In this document: positions 28,453-36,372 of the stretch, one piece after another | How the letters are laid out: every line of letters starts with the position of its first letter | How positions within the stretch are numbered: the first letter of the stretch is position 1 | Assembly: GCA_017303805.1 (NCBI GenBank) | Contig: JAFLBQ010000010.1 | Location: 1-64,000, forward strand | From: Cytophagales bacterium | Lineage (GTDB): Bacteria > Bacteroidota > Bacteroidia > Cytophagales > Cyclobacteriaceae | Length of the DNA stretch: 64,000 bases | Reading direction: 5' to 3' | Translations under genes and position numbers: made by a program | Notes under the pieces: model-generated | Told to the model about the DNA's origin: nothing | What the model saw: the letters and a program-made list of their open reading frames with translations, nothing else | The model's database searches: none

Positions 28453-30213
28453 ATGAATTTCTTTAAAACGTTTTTGGCCTCGTGCCTCGGCTCGTTCATA
28501 GCGCTGGGTTTGCTGATTGTAGTGATGGTATTACTATTAATTGGAATGGTAGCCAGCCTTGGTAACGAGGATCGGGTAGTAGTTAAAGATTTATCGGTAC
28601 TGCATTTGAAACTCAACGGCCCCATTACCGAAAATCAGGTGGAGGACCCGTTTGAAGATTTGCCCATACCCGGTGCGGTAGCCTATACCGGCTTGTTGCC
28701 CTTAAAGCATGCCATTAACGAAGCCAAAAAGGATCCTAAAATTGAAGGAATCTACCTGGACATCAACATGCTGATGGCCGGCTACGGAGTTGCCCGCGAA
28801 CTGCGCCAGGCATTACTCGATTTTAAAGAATCAGGAAAATGGCTGGTTGCGTACAGCGAATACTATACCGAAGCTGCCTACTATGTGGCTTCGGCTGCCG
28901 ATAAAGTTTACCTGAATCCCGAAGGCGACCTTGAGTTTAACGGCCTTGCTATAGAAGTTACTTTCTTTAAGAAGCTGTTCGATAAACTGGACATAAAACC
29001 ACAAATCTTCAGAGTAGGAGATTTTAAGAGTGCCGTTGAGCCCTTCATGCTCGACCACATGAGCAACGAAAACCGGTTGCAGCTTAATGAGCTGATCACA
29101 ACGCTTCACAAAACAATTGTGGCAGATATTGCCACTACCCGCAACCTTAGCGAGGCGCGCTTGTTCGAATTAGCCAATAAAATGTTGGTTACCAACACAA
29201 CAACTGCGGCCGAGTATGGGTTGGTAGATTCGCTCCTTTACTTTGACCAGGTGCAGAACGAGTTGCGCAACCGGTTGGGTATTGGCGCAACCGAGAAAAT
29301 CAACTGGATTACCTATTCAAAGTATCGCAAAAGTTTTACGCCTACATCCACATCTAAAAATGAGATTGCAGTTATAGTGGCCGATGGTGAAATTTTTTCT
29401 GGTAAGGCGCAGGAGGGAACCATCGGTTCGGATACGTTTGCCGAAGAAATCCGCAAAGCCCGAACCAACGACCGTGTAAAGGCCATTGTGTTGCGGATTA
29501 ACTCCCCAGGGGGTAGCGCGCTTGCATCCGATGTAATGTGGCGCGAAATAAAATTAGCCACTGAAGTAAAGCCTGTCATTGCTTCTATGTCGGACTATGC
29601 CGCCTCGGGTGGCTACTACCTTGCTATGGCGTGCGATACCATTGTTGCCCAACCTACAACAATCACAGGCTCCATTGGGGTGTTCAGCGTGCTGTTCGAT
29701 TTAAGCAGCTTTATGGATAAGAGTTTAGGCGTAACCTTCGAAGAGGTAAAAACCGGAGAGGTGGGCGAACTGATTACCGTTACAAGGCCACTTACGGCTG
29801 TAGAGAAGAATATCTGGCAGAAGCGAACCAACGAAATTTATGAGTCTTTTACCGCAAAAGCTGCCGAAGGACGGGGTATGCCGGTAGAGGAACTTAAAAA
29901 AGTAGCTTCCGGCCGGGTATGGACCGGCAGTCAGGCGCTTGAACGGGGTCTTGTAGATGTATTGGGGAACTTTGAAGAGGCAATAGCTATTGCGGCTAAA
30001 GCTGCCCGCATTGATACCGATTACCGCCTACGGTACTACCCGGTACAAAAGAATTTCTTTGAAAAATGGTTCGGGAATTTAGAGGAAAGCACCAAAACCC
30101 GGGCATTAAAAAGTGAGCTGGGTGCCCAATTTGAAACCTATCAACAAGTGAAAAAACTTAAAAATTGGCAGGGTAGCCAGACCCGATTGCCCTTTGAATT
30201 AACGATCGAATAG
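28453..30213 (+). CDS. sppA: Signal peptide peptidase SppA, long (67K) form
   Basis: A 586-aa protein of the long form with two fused SppA domains. An N-terminal membrane helix (residues ~9-35) anchors it. The general-base Lys is Lys192 in FRVGDFKSAVEPF in the first domain and the nucleophile Ser is Ser385 in SDYAASGGYYLAMACD in the second, as in E. coli SppA. It degrades remnant signal peptides in the membrane. After the stop there is no tight downstream partner; the next plus-strand gene is 1.2 kb away. Confidence 0.95.
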   Translation: MNFFKTFLASCLGSFIALGLLIVVMVLLLIGMVASLGNEDRVVVKDLSVLHLKLNGPITENQVEDPFEDLPIPGAVAYTGLLPLKHAINEAKKDPKIEGIYLDINMLMAGYGVARELRQALLDFKESGKWLVAYSEYYTEAAYYVASAADKVYLNPEGDLEFNGLAIEVTFFKKLFDKLDIKPQIFRVGDFKSAVEPFMLDHMSNENRLQLNELITTLHKTIVADIATTRNLSEARLFELANKMLVTNTTTAAEYGLVDSLLYFDQVQNELRNRLGIGATEKINWITYSKYRKSFTPTSTSKNEIAVIVADGEIFSGKAQEGTIGSDTFAEEIRKARTNDRVKAIVLRINSPGGSALASDVMWREIKLATEVKPVIASMSDYAASGGYYLAMACDTIVAQPTTITGSIGVFSVLFDLSSFMDKSLGVTFEEVKTGEVGELITVTRPLTAVEKNIWQKRTNEIYESFTAKAAEGRGMPVEELKKVASGRVWTGSQALERGLVDVLGNFEEAIAIAAKAARIDTDYRLRYYPVQKNFFEKWFGNLEESTKTRALKSELGAQFETYQQVKKLKNWQGSQTRLPFELTIE

Positions 30214-30434
30214 CCAAAAGGCAATGTAAGAATCGACTCTGAAACTGCTAAATCAGGGTCAAAAGTTGACATTTCTCATAATTTTCCAACTATAGGCCCA
30301 GCGGCCTTCAGTAGGGTGTGGCGTCTGTTTTTACCTGATGCGGTCGGTTAATGTGGGTATTAAAATGCCCGCAATAGCTGGCATAAAACCTACTTATCAC
30401 TCCAGGTAAAGAGAATTAGGTAAAATCCTAAAAT

Positions 30435-30463
30435 AAAACAGGTTACCTTGAGCCTGTTTTTTT
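30435..30463. terminator. Bidirectional terminator
   Basis: AAAACAGG (30435-30442) pairs with CCTGTTTT (30453-30460), with T-runs in both directions (TTTTTTT on plus, TTTTATTTT on minus). It can end sppA read-through on the plus strand and the small-peptide cluster on the minus strand. The sequence from 30214 to 30434 before it holds no gene I can recognise. Confidence 0.75.
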
Positions 30464-30490
30464 ACAAAACGTTCTTTGAACTACTAATTC

Positions 30491-30640
30491 TTAATCCTTC
30501 AAAGCAAATCCACCACTGGTAGGAGTTATTTCCTGTTGTGCGGCAGGCTTGGTAGTAAAATTGTTGGCCGATTTGAAAGCCACCAGGGTAGAAACAACTA
30601 CTACGGCAACTACTAAAGCAATTATTGATTTTGTTTTCAT
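30491..30640 (-). CDS. 49-aa peptide with N-terminal hydrophobic segment
   Basis: ATG at 30638-30640, stop at 30491-30493. The peptide starts MKTKSIIALVVAVVVVSTLV, a hydrophobic signal or anchor, without a Cys lipobox. The rest is a short polar tail with TTKPAAQQEITPTSGGFALK at its end. Its last residues (GGFALKD) resemble the end of the neighbouring lipoprotein set (GGVPIKE): two Gly, a hydrophobic, a small, a hydrophobic, Lys, acidic. It is on the same strand and 48 bp downstream of the lipoprotein array and is followed by a bidirectional terminator. It is too short for certainty, but the layout is gene-like. Function unknown. Confidence 0.6.
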   Translation of the reverse strand: MKTKSIIALVVAVVVVSTLVAFKSANNFTTKPAAQQEITPTSGGFALKD

Positions 30641-30687
30641 ACGTTAGAGATGTTAGTTTAAATCGTTAGTTAAAAGCAGAAGCTGAA

Positions 30688-30816
30688 TTATTCTTTGATC
30701 GGTACGCCACCCGCGTTACCAGTTTCTTTGCTTGGTTTTACTTCTTCTTCTGTGCAGGCAGTAAGCGAAGCAGCCGAAACAGAAAGGAACAGGAAAAGGA
30801 TAAATAACTTTTTCAT
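30688..30816 (-). CDS. 42-aa lipoprotein, tandem copy 1
   Basis: Translation from ATG at 30814-30816 gives 42 residues: a signal MKKLFILFLFLSVSAASLTA followed by lipobox Cys21. The mature part is 22 residues: Cys, Thr, three Glu, then VKPSKETGNAGGVPIKE. Lipobox LTAC fits signal peptidase II processing, so the product should be a lipid-anchored peptide in the envelope. It is the last gene transcribed in the four-copy array. No family is recognised. Confidence 0.75.
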   Translation of the reverse strand: MKKLFILFLFLSVSAASLTACTEEEVKPSKETGNAGGVPIKE

Positions 30817-30849
30817 TTTGAATACGAGGTTGAAAGGTTGAGTAATTGA

Positions 30850-30978
30850 TTATTCTTTGATCGGTACGCCACCCGCGTTACCAGTTTCTTTGCTAGGTTT
30901 TACTTCTTCTTCTGTGCAGGCAGTAAGCGCAGCGGCCGAAACAGAAACGAACAGGAAAAGGATAAATAACTTTTTCAT
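30850..30978 (-). CDS. 42-aa lipoprotein, tandem copy 2
   Basis: ATG at 30976-30978, stop at 30850-30852. The signal reads MKKLFILFLFVSVSAAALTA before Cys21, with L11V and S17A relative to copy 1. The mature 22 residues are identical to copies 1, 3 and 4. The spacer to the next gene is 33 bp. Confidence 0.75.
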   Translation of the reverse strand: MKKLFILFLFVSVSAAALTACTEEEVKPSKETGNAGGVPIKE

Positions 30979-31011
30979 TTTGAATGCGAGGTTGAAAGGT
31001 TGAGTAATTGA

Positions 31012-31140
31012 TTATTCTTTGATCGGTACGCCACCTGCGTTACCAGTTTCTTTACTAGGTTTTACTTCTTCTTCGGTGCAGGCAGTAAGCGAGGCAGCCG
31101 AAACAGAAAGGAACAGGAAAAGGATAAATAACTTTTTCAT
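31012..31140 (-). CDS. 42-aa lipoprotein, tandem copy 3
   Basis: ATG at 31138-31140, stop at 31012-31014. The protein is identical to copy 1 (signal MKKLFILFLFLSVSAASLTA, then Cys21), but the DNA differs at several third codon positions (Thr ACC for ACA, Ser AGT for AGC, Ala GCA for GCG, Pro CCT for CCA). This is a separate copy and not a recent exact duplicate. Confidence 0.75.
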   Translation of the reverse strand: MKKLFILFLFLSVSAASLTACTEEEVKPSKETGNAGGVPIKE

Positions 31141-31169
31141 TTTGAATGCGAGGTTGAAAGGTTAATTGA

Positions 31170-31298
31170 TTATTCTTTGATCGGTACGCCACCTGCGTTA
31201 CCAGTTTCTTTGCTGGGTTTTACTTCTTCTTCGGTACAGGCAGTAAGTGTTGTGGCGGCCATCGCGAAAAGGAAAAGGAACATGTAAATTTTTTTCAT
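31170..31298 (-). CDS. 42-aa lipoprotein, tandem copy 4 (promoter-proximal)
   Basis: ATG at 31296-31298, stop at 31170-31172. The signal is clearly different from the other copies (MKKIYMFLFLFAMAATTLTA before Cys21), while the mature 22 residues are the same. It is the first gene transcribed. The 133-bp region upstream is shared with the divergent histidine kinase gene and contains a small palindrome, CAGCgcttaGCTG (31360-31372), that might be an operator. Confidence 0.75.
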   Translation of the reverse strand: MKKIYMFLFLFAMAATTLTACTEEEVKPSKETGNAGGVPIKE

Positions 31299-31431
31299 AG
31301 CAGATTAAAGGGTTAGTAGAACATTTTATTGAATATCAAAATTTTTTATGATTTGCATTCAGCGCTTAGCTGCTTTGCGAATCAACGATACAAAGGAATT
31401 GGTTACTGACTAATTATTTTTTTTTAATGCA

Positions 31432-33699
31432 ATGCAAACCTTACAGAAGTGTTTAGAATTATCGAAATCAATTAAAGTGATTCTGGCGACAGCTTGCCTG
31501 GTGGGTTTTACTTTAGTGCAGGCACAGGATCGGGTGGTGGATAGTCTGGAACTTCGTTTAAAGCAAGTGAAGGATACAACCCGCTTTCGGGTTTATGCAG
31601 AACTTTTTGAAGCCACCAATCGCAGCAATTACGAAAAGGCCTTAGGCTATGCCCGGCAGGCTTACAACCTGGCGGAATCGCTGGGCGATAGTGTTAAGAT
31701 TGTGGAAGGCGGCCGCATGATGGCTTACTCTTTGGATGACCTCGGCCGGTATGCAGAAGTGGTTAAAACGCTGAACCATGTAATAGGGATAGCCAACCGG
31801 AATCAAACCAAATACCCGCGGTTAAAGTCGCGCCTCAAATCGCTCTACAACAACGTGGCCATTGCCTACATGCACCGCGGCAACTATGATTCGTCCCTGT
31901 ACTTTCACTTCAAGTCTTTGGAGATCCGTGAACAAGAGAACGATAAACGCGGTATTGGTACTGCAAAAAATAACATCGGGTTGGTTTATTTTAAACTGCG
32001 TAATCATACCAAAGCCCTTGAATACTACGAACAGGCATTGTTGATTAAAAGGGAAATAAACGATAATAACAACTTGGATAAAGTACTTATTAACATTGGG
32101 CTATGTTTTAATGAGTTGAATAAACCTAAAGAGGCAATAAGATCTTGTACAGACGCATTGAATCTATGCGGTAATAATTGTTCAGATGCCTCTATAAAAG
32201 AGGCAACGCACAGTTTAGGAATTGCAAATCTGAATCTTGGGAATGTTGAAGTTGCAAGAAATCATTTCGCTCGATCCTTGGAAATTTCCAAAAGATATGG
32301 GGATATGCGCTTTCAAATCGAGAACTTACTAGGTTTGGCAATTTCCTATCGAATGCAATCTGACTATGAAACTGCTACAAGGTATCTTAATGAAGCCAAT
32401 GTGCTGGCCGAAGATTTTGGGAATGCAGAACTCCGAATTAATGTCTATAAAGAATCGTTTATTACCTACAACATGATTGCCGACCTTGCCCAGACCTCGG
32501 CCTTTCAGAGAAAATACATTCAGTTAAAGGATAGCATTTACAGTGCCGATTTGCTGCGGAACCTGGCTACTATTCAAACTAACTACGAGCAGCGCGAAAA
32601 CTTAAAGACCATTCGCCTTATCAATGAAAACATTCGGCTTAAAGACGAGCAGATAAAACGCCAGCGCATTCAGTATGTATTTATTGTGTTGGTTACCGTG
32701 CTCATTGCTTCGCTGGCCGGGGTGCTGGTTTGGGCCAACCGCAGGCAACAACGGCAAAACCGCGCCTTGAGCGAAGCCAAAAAGACAATCGAAAAACAAA
32801 ACACAGAGTTGACGCGCGCCAACGAAGAATTGGACAGACGCGTGCGCGAAAAAACGATAGACCTGATTGACGCCAACATGCAATTGGTGGATGTAAACGA
32901 AGAATTGGATAACTACATTTACCGCACTGCACACGATTTGCGCGGGCCCCTGGTAACCCTTAAAGGTGTTTGCAATGTGGCATTCCTCGATGTAAAAGAT
33001 CCGCTTGCAATTGAGTACCTGAAACGACTGGATGTTACAGCCGATAAATTAAATACCATTTTAACCCGGTTGTTAATGGTTAGCCAGATTAACCACTCCA
33101 CCATTCGAACGGAGAAGATTTCTTTTGAAAAAGTAGTGAACAACGTGCTGACCAAGTTTAACGAACTGCCACTGCGTTTTAAAATTGAATTCAAGATTGA
33201 AGAAGGTACGGATCTGGAATCGGACGAAGCGTTTGTAACCATGATTCTGGAAAACCTGGTTGCCAACGCGATTAAATTTTTCAATACCAGCGAGCGAATA
33301 CAACCTTACGTAAAAGTAGTGGTGGCACCCTACGATCAGGATCACGTGATGATTTCGGTTGAAGACAATGGGATCGGCATCCGGTTGGAAGACCGCGAGC
33401 GGGTGTTTCACCTGTTTGTGCGCGCCTCCGAACGCTCCGAAACGGGTGGTATCGGGTTGTACCTTACCAAACTGTCGGCCCACAAGCTGGGTGGCGAGGT
33501 ATTTCTGATGGAAACCTCGGAGCGGGGCACCAAGTTTCTTGTACTTTTGCCAAAGGATATTGAGCCTATATTGCTCAAACGTACCGATGAGGAACGCGAC
33601 CGCATCCTTGTAAAAGAAGAACGGCTGAAGTCTGCCAAGGCAACCGGGGGCACCGATGCACTGGAGCGCTACTATTCCTCTAAACACAGGCGCAAATAG
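31432..33699 (+). CDS. TPR-containing sensor histidine kinase
   Basis: A 755-aa protein. It starts with an uncleaved-or-signal hydrophobic segment (residues ~15-32, ending VQAQ), then a periplasmic TPR domain (~35-390, for example TAKNNIGLVYFKLRNHTKAL and EYYEQALLIKRE). One membrane helix follows (~413-436, YVFIVLVTVLIASLAGVLVW), then a coiled coil (NRALSEAKKTIEKQNTEL) and the kinase core: phospho-acceptor His501 in YRTAHDLRGPLVTLKG, N box MILENLVANAIKFF, DNGIGIR and GGIGLYL. It senses a periplasmic signal through the TPRs; no response regulator lies next to it. Bases 32041-32400 (residues ~204-323) are strikingly AT-rich. It is divergent from the small-lipoprotein array. Confidence 0.9.
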   Translation: MQTLQKCLELSKSIKVILATACLVGFTLVQAQDRVVDSLELRLKQVKDTTRFRVYAELFEATNRSNYEKALGYARQAYNLAESLGDSVKIVEGGRMMAYSLDDLGRYAEVVKTLNHVIGIANRNQTKYPRLKSRLKSLYNNVAIAYMHRGNYDSSLYFHFKSLEIREQENDKRGIGTAKNNIGLVYFKLRNHTKALEYYEQALLIKREINDNNNLDKVLINIGLCFNELNKPKEAIRSCTDALNLCGNNCSDASIKEATHSLGIANLNLGNVEVARNHFARSLEISKRYGDMRFQIENLLGLAISYRMQSDYETATRYLNEANVLAEDFGNAELRINVYKESFITYNMIADLAQTSAFQRKYIQLKDSIYSADLLRNLATIQTNYEQRENLKTIRLINENIRLKDEQIKRQRIQYVFIVLVTVLIASLAGVLVWANRRQQRQNRALSEAKKTIEKQNTELTRANEELDRRVREKTIDLIDANMQLVDVNEELDNYIYRTAHDLRGPLVTLKGVCNVAFLDVKDPLAIEYLKRLDVTADKLNTILTRLLMVSQINHSTIRTEKISFEKVVNNVLTKFNELPLRFKIEFKIEEGTDLESDEAFVTMILENLVANAIKFFNTSERIQPYVKVVVAPYDQDHVMISVEDNGIGIRLEDRERVFHLFVRASERSETGGIGLYLTKLSAHKLGGEVFLMETSERGTKFLVLLPKDIEPILLKRTDEERDRILVKEERLKSAKATGGTDALERYYSSKHRRK

Positions 33700-33756
33700 C
33701 CGCAGTATTCTTTTCATTTAGCATCTTTGTGCCCTGCTTTTGACCTATTTTTTTGA

Positions 33757-35865
33757 ATGAGCACAAAGAACTATAACCGATATACCGTTACTGCGGCTTT
33801 ACCCTATGCCAACGGCCCTAAACACATTGGCCACCTGGCCGGAGCCTACATTCCTGCCGATGTATATGTGCGCTATCTGCGCCTTACCGGCAAAGATGTA
33901 ATTTTTGTTTGCGGCAGCGATGAGCATGGCACGGCTATACCCAACCAGGCCCTTAAAGAAAATACAACGCCCCGGGCCATCATCGACAAGTACGATGCAC
34001 TTATCCGCACTTGCTTTGAGCAACTGGGTATGTCGTTCGATATTTATCATCGCACCAGCGAACTTATTCACCATCAAACATCGCAGGAATTTTTCTTAAC
34101 GCTTTACAACAAAGGGCTGCTCACCGAAGAAGTTTCGGAACAGTATTTTGATGAAGAGGCAAAATTGTTTCTGGCCGACCGGTACATAGTAGGTACCTGC
34201 CCCAAGTGCGGCCATACCAATGCCTATGGCGATCAATGCGAAAAATGCGGTTCTACCTTAAGTCCGCGCGAGTTGATCAACCCGCGATCAACCCTTAGCG
34301 GGAAGCCACCCGTATTAAAAGAAACCAGGCATTGGTATTTGCCTTTGCAAAACTACGAACCCTGGCTGCGCGAATGGATTTTAAAAACCCATCAGCAGGA
34401 CTGGAAACCCAACGTGTACGGCCAATGCAAATCGTGGATTGAAGCCGGGTTACAACCCCGCGCCATGACTCGCGACCTGGACTGGGGAATAAAAGTGCCT
34501 TTGCCCGATGCCGAAGGCAAAGTATTGTATGTATGGTTCGATGCGCCTATCGGTTACATTTCGGCAACCCGCGCACTTTTTGAGGAAAATGCTACCGGCA
34601 ACTTTCGGTATGCAACACCGCGCAGCGATTTTTCCAAAGCTGGTAGAGACGACTGGAAAAAATACTGGCAGGCAGACGATACCCGCCTTGTGCATTTCAT
34701 AGGCAAAGACAATATCGTTTTCCATTGTATTATTTTTCCGGTAATGCTGCATGCGTCCGGAGAGTTTGTGGTACCGGATAATGTTCCGGCCAACGAATTT
34801 ATGAACCTGGAAGGCGATAAGATGTCCACCAGCCGGGGATGGTCTATCGAAATGCACGAGTACCTGCAGGATTTTCCTACCAAACCCGATGAGTTGCGCT
34901 ACGCACTGCTCACCAACCTACCCGAAGCCAAAGACAGTGAATTTACCTGGAAAGATTTTCAGGCTAAGAACAACAACGAGTTAGTGGCTATTCTTGGCAA
35001 CTTTGTAAACCGGGCGGTGGTGCTTACCCAAAAGTACTTTAGCAATCGTGTGCCCCAGCGTACGCAATTAACCGAAACGGACACCCGCGTGTTGGCAGCC
35101 TTAAAAGAATTTCCGGCAAGCATTGCTGCTTCTATAGAGGCATATCGCTTTCGCGAGGCTACCGCAGGGCTGATGGACCTGGCCCGCCTTGGAAACAAAT
35201 ACCTGGCCGAAACCGAGCCCTGGAAGCTGGCCAAAACGGATCTTGACCGGGTAGGAAGTATTTTAAACATCGCGTTGCAGATAGCAGCTTCGCTAGCCAT
35301 TGTGGCCGAACCCTTTCTGCCTTTTACCGCGCGTAAGCTTAAAGGCATGCTTGGTCTTTCTGAGTTGAAATGGAATGCAGCCGGAGGCAGCGACCTGTTG
35401 CAGACGGGGAGTGCTTTGAATGAGGCACCCTTACTGTTCGAGAAAATAGAAGATACCGTAATTGAGGCCCAGATAAAAAAACTGGTTGACTCCAGGCGGG
35501 CTGTAGAGTTGGCGCAGCAACCTGCCGAACCTGCTAAAGCAGAAATTTCGTTTGACGATTTTTCAAGAATGGATGTGCGTATAGGTACGGTTTTAAAGGC
35601 GGAGCGTGTTGAAAAATCAAAAAAACTGCTCAAACTTCAGGTGGATACCGGAATTGATGTGCGTACGGTAATGAGTGGAATTGCCGAGCATTTTACACCG
35701 GAAGAAGTAATTGGTAAGCAGGTAACCATTCTGATTAATCTTGCGCCCCGAAAAATTATGGGGGTTGAATCGCAGGGAATGATTTTAATGGCTGCGGATA
35801 AAGACGGTAGCCTGCGGATGCTTTTGCCGGGCAAACCGGTTGAACCGGGTGCGCAGGTTGGTTAA
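33757..35865 (+). CDS. metG: Methionyl-tRNA synthetase
   Basis: A 702-aa protein with the complete bacterial layout. The class I HIGH motif is ANGPKHIGHLAG near the start, the zinc knuckle is CPKCGHTNAYGDQCEKCG (~residues 148-165), and the KMSKS motif is GDKMSTSRG. The anticodon-binding helical domain follows, and the C-terminal ~110 residues are the EMAPII/Trbp111-like tRNA-binding domain (FSRMDVRIGTVLKAERVEKS). It charges tRNA-Met. A single-gene unit with the hypothetical secreted gene convergent after it. Confidence 0.97.
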   Translation: MSTKNYNRYTVTAALPYANGPKHIGHLAGAYIPADVYVRYLRLTGKDVIFVCGSDEHGTAIPNQALKENTTPRAIIDKYDALIRTCFEQLGMSFDIYHRTSELIHHQTSQEFFLTLYNKGLLTEEVSEQYFDEEAKLFLADRYIVGTCPKCGHTNAYGDQCEKCGSTLSPRELINPRSTLSGKPPVLKETRHWYLPLQNYEPWLREWILKTHQQDWKPNVYGQCKSWIEAGLQPRAMTRDLDWGIKVPLPDAEGKVLYVWFDAPIGYISATRALFEENATGNFRYATPRSDFSKAGRDDWKKYWQADDTRLVHFIGKDNIVFHCIIFPVMLHASGEFVVPDNVPANEFMNLEGDKMSTSRGWSIEMHEYLQDFPTKPDELRYALLTNLPEAKDSEFTWKDFQAKNNNELVAILGNFVNRAVVLTQKYFSNRVPQRTQLTETDTRVLAALKEFPASIAASIEAYRFREATAGLMDLARLGNKYLAETEPWKLAKTDLDRVGSILNIALQIAASLAIVAEPFLPFTARKLKGMLGLSELKWNAAGGSDLLQTGSALNEAPLLFEKIEDTVIEAQIKKLVDSRRAVELAQQPAEPAKAEISFDDFSRMDVRIGTVLKAERVEKSKKLLKLQVDTGIDVRTVMSGIAEHFTPEEVIGKQVTILINLAPRKIMGVESQGMILMAADKDGSLRMLLPGKPVEPGAQVG

Positions 35866-35872
35866 CAAACTC

Positions 35873-36169
35873 TTAAAGAGAACTCACAATTTTTTCCCAC
35901 TTCCGCTTTTGCCGGTTGTGAAAGGTCTCCAGGATTAACTCCTGCCGGGTTTGGAGGTAGTCATGCAATTGGGTCAGCGTAGGTCTTTCTTTCAATAGTT
36001 GGTAAAACTCGGCATTGATTGCTTCTATCTTATGCAGTTGTTGGTTGTCCAGGCGTAATTCCTGGGCCCAAAAGGTGGGGTCGTAGGTAACCGATTCTGT
36101 TTCGGCCTCCTGAGCAAACACCGGGCTTAGACTAACAATCGATAGTATTAAAACATGTATTGACTTCAT
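35873..36169 (-). CDS. Small secreted helical protein of unknown function
   Basis: A 98-aa protein with a signal peptide (residues 1-19, ending VFAQ). The mature part is helical and charged: DNQQLHKIEAINAEFYQLLK, then RPTLTQLHDYLQTRQELILE and FHNRQKRKWEKIV. The pattern resembles small periplasmic Spy/LTXXQ-like helical proteins, but the LTxxQ motif is only approximate (LDNQQLHKI), so I do not assign it. It ends 7 bp from the convergent metG stop. Confidence 0.65.
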   Translation of the reverse strand: MKSIHVLILSIVSLSPVFAQEAETESVTYDPTFWAQELRLDNQQLHKIEAINAEFYQLLKERPTLTQLHDYLQTRQELILETFHNRQKRKWEKIVSSL

Positions 36170-36372
36170 AAGGCTTCAAAATTACAACCCGATGCAACAT
36201 GTGCACAGAATTACCTGTAACTTTTAGATCAATTCGGCAATTGTATCGATAAAACGAGTGCAGTGCCACTTGAAGTATAACAGAAATTAGTTTTTACTCT
36301 AAAGCTTAACCTACTAGCAGCAAAGAATTAATTAATAGGTAATAAGGAAAAATCAAGATTGGTAAGAGGCGG

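Larger units (their letters stand above)
30688..31298 (-). repeat. Four-copy tandem array of a small lipoprotein gene
   Basis: Four units of 129-bp coding sequence start at 30816, 30978, 31140 and 31298, giving periods of 162, 162 and 158 bp. The spacers are near identical as well (TTTGAATGCGAGGTTGAAAG-type on the plus strand). Units 1-3 differ by a few bases; unit 4 (first in transcription order) has a divergent signal peptide. In the mature coding part all differences are synonymous. Confidence 0.95.

Noticed and set aside
30214-30434. Possible structured RNA between sppA and the bidirectional terminator
   Set aside because: Only short chance stems (for example GGGTATT/AATGCCC) were seen, with no conserved RNA family pattern I could recognise.
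30491-31298. The small peptides as precursors of a modified peptide natural product (RiPP), because of the Gly-Gly in the C-terminal part
   Set aside because: No maturation enzyme (LanB/LanC, radical SAM, ATP-grasp) or peptidase-containing transporter lies nearby, the Cys sits in a normal lipobox, and the sequence after Gly-Gly is only five residues.
33073-33717. Open frame of 214 codons antisense to the kinase domain of the TPR histidine kinase
   Set aside because: The plus strand carries the intact kinase motifs (H, N, G boxes) across the same region.
34959-35633. Open frame of 224 codons antisense to metG
   Set aside because: It is Ser/Arg/Phe-rich shadow sequence; metG is certain on the other strand.
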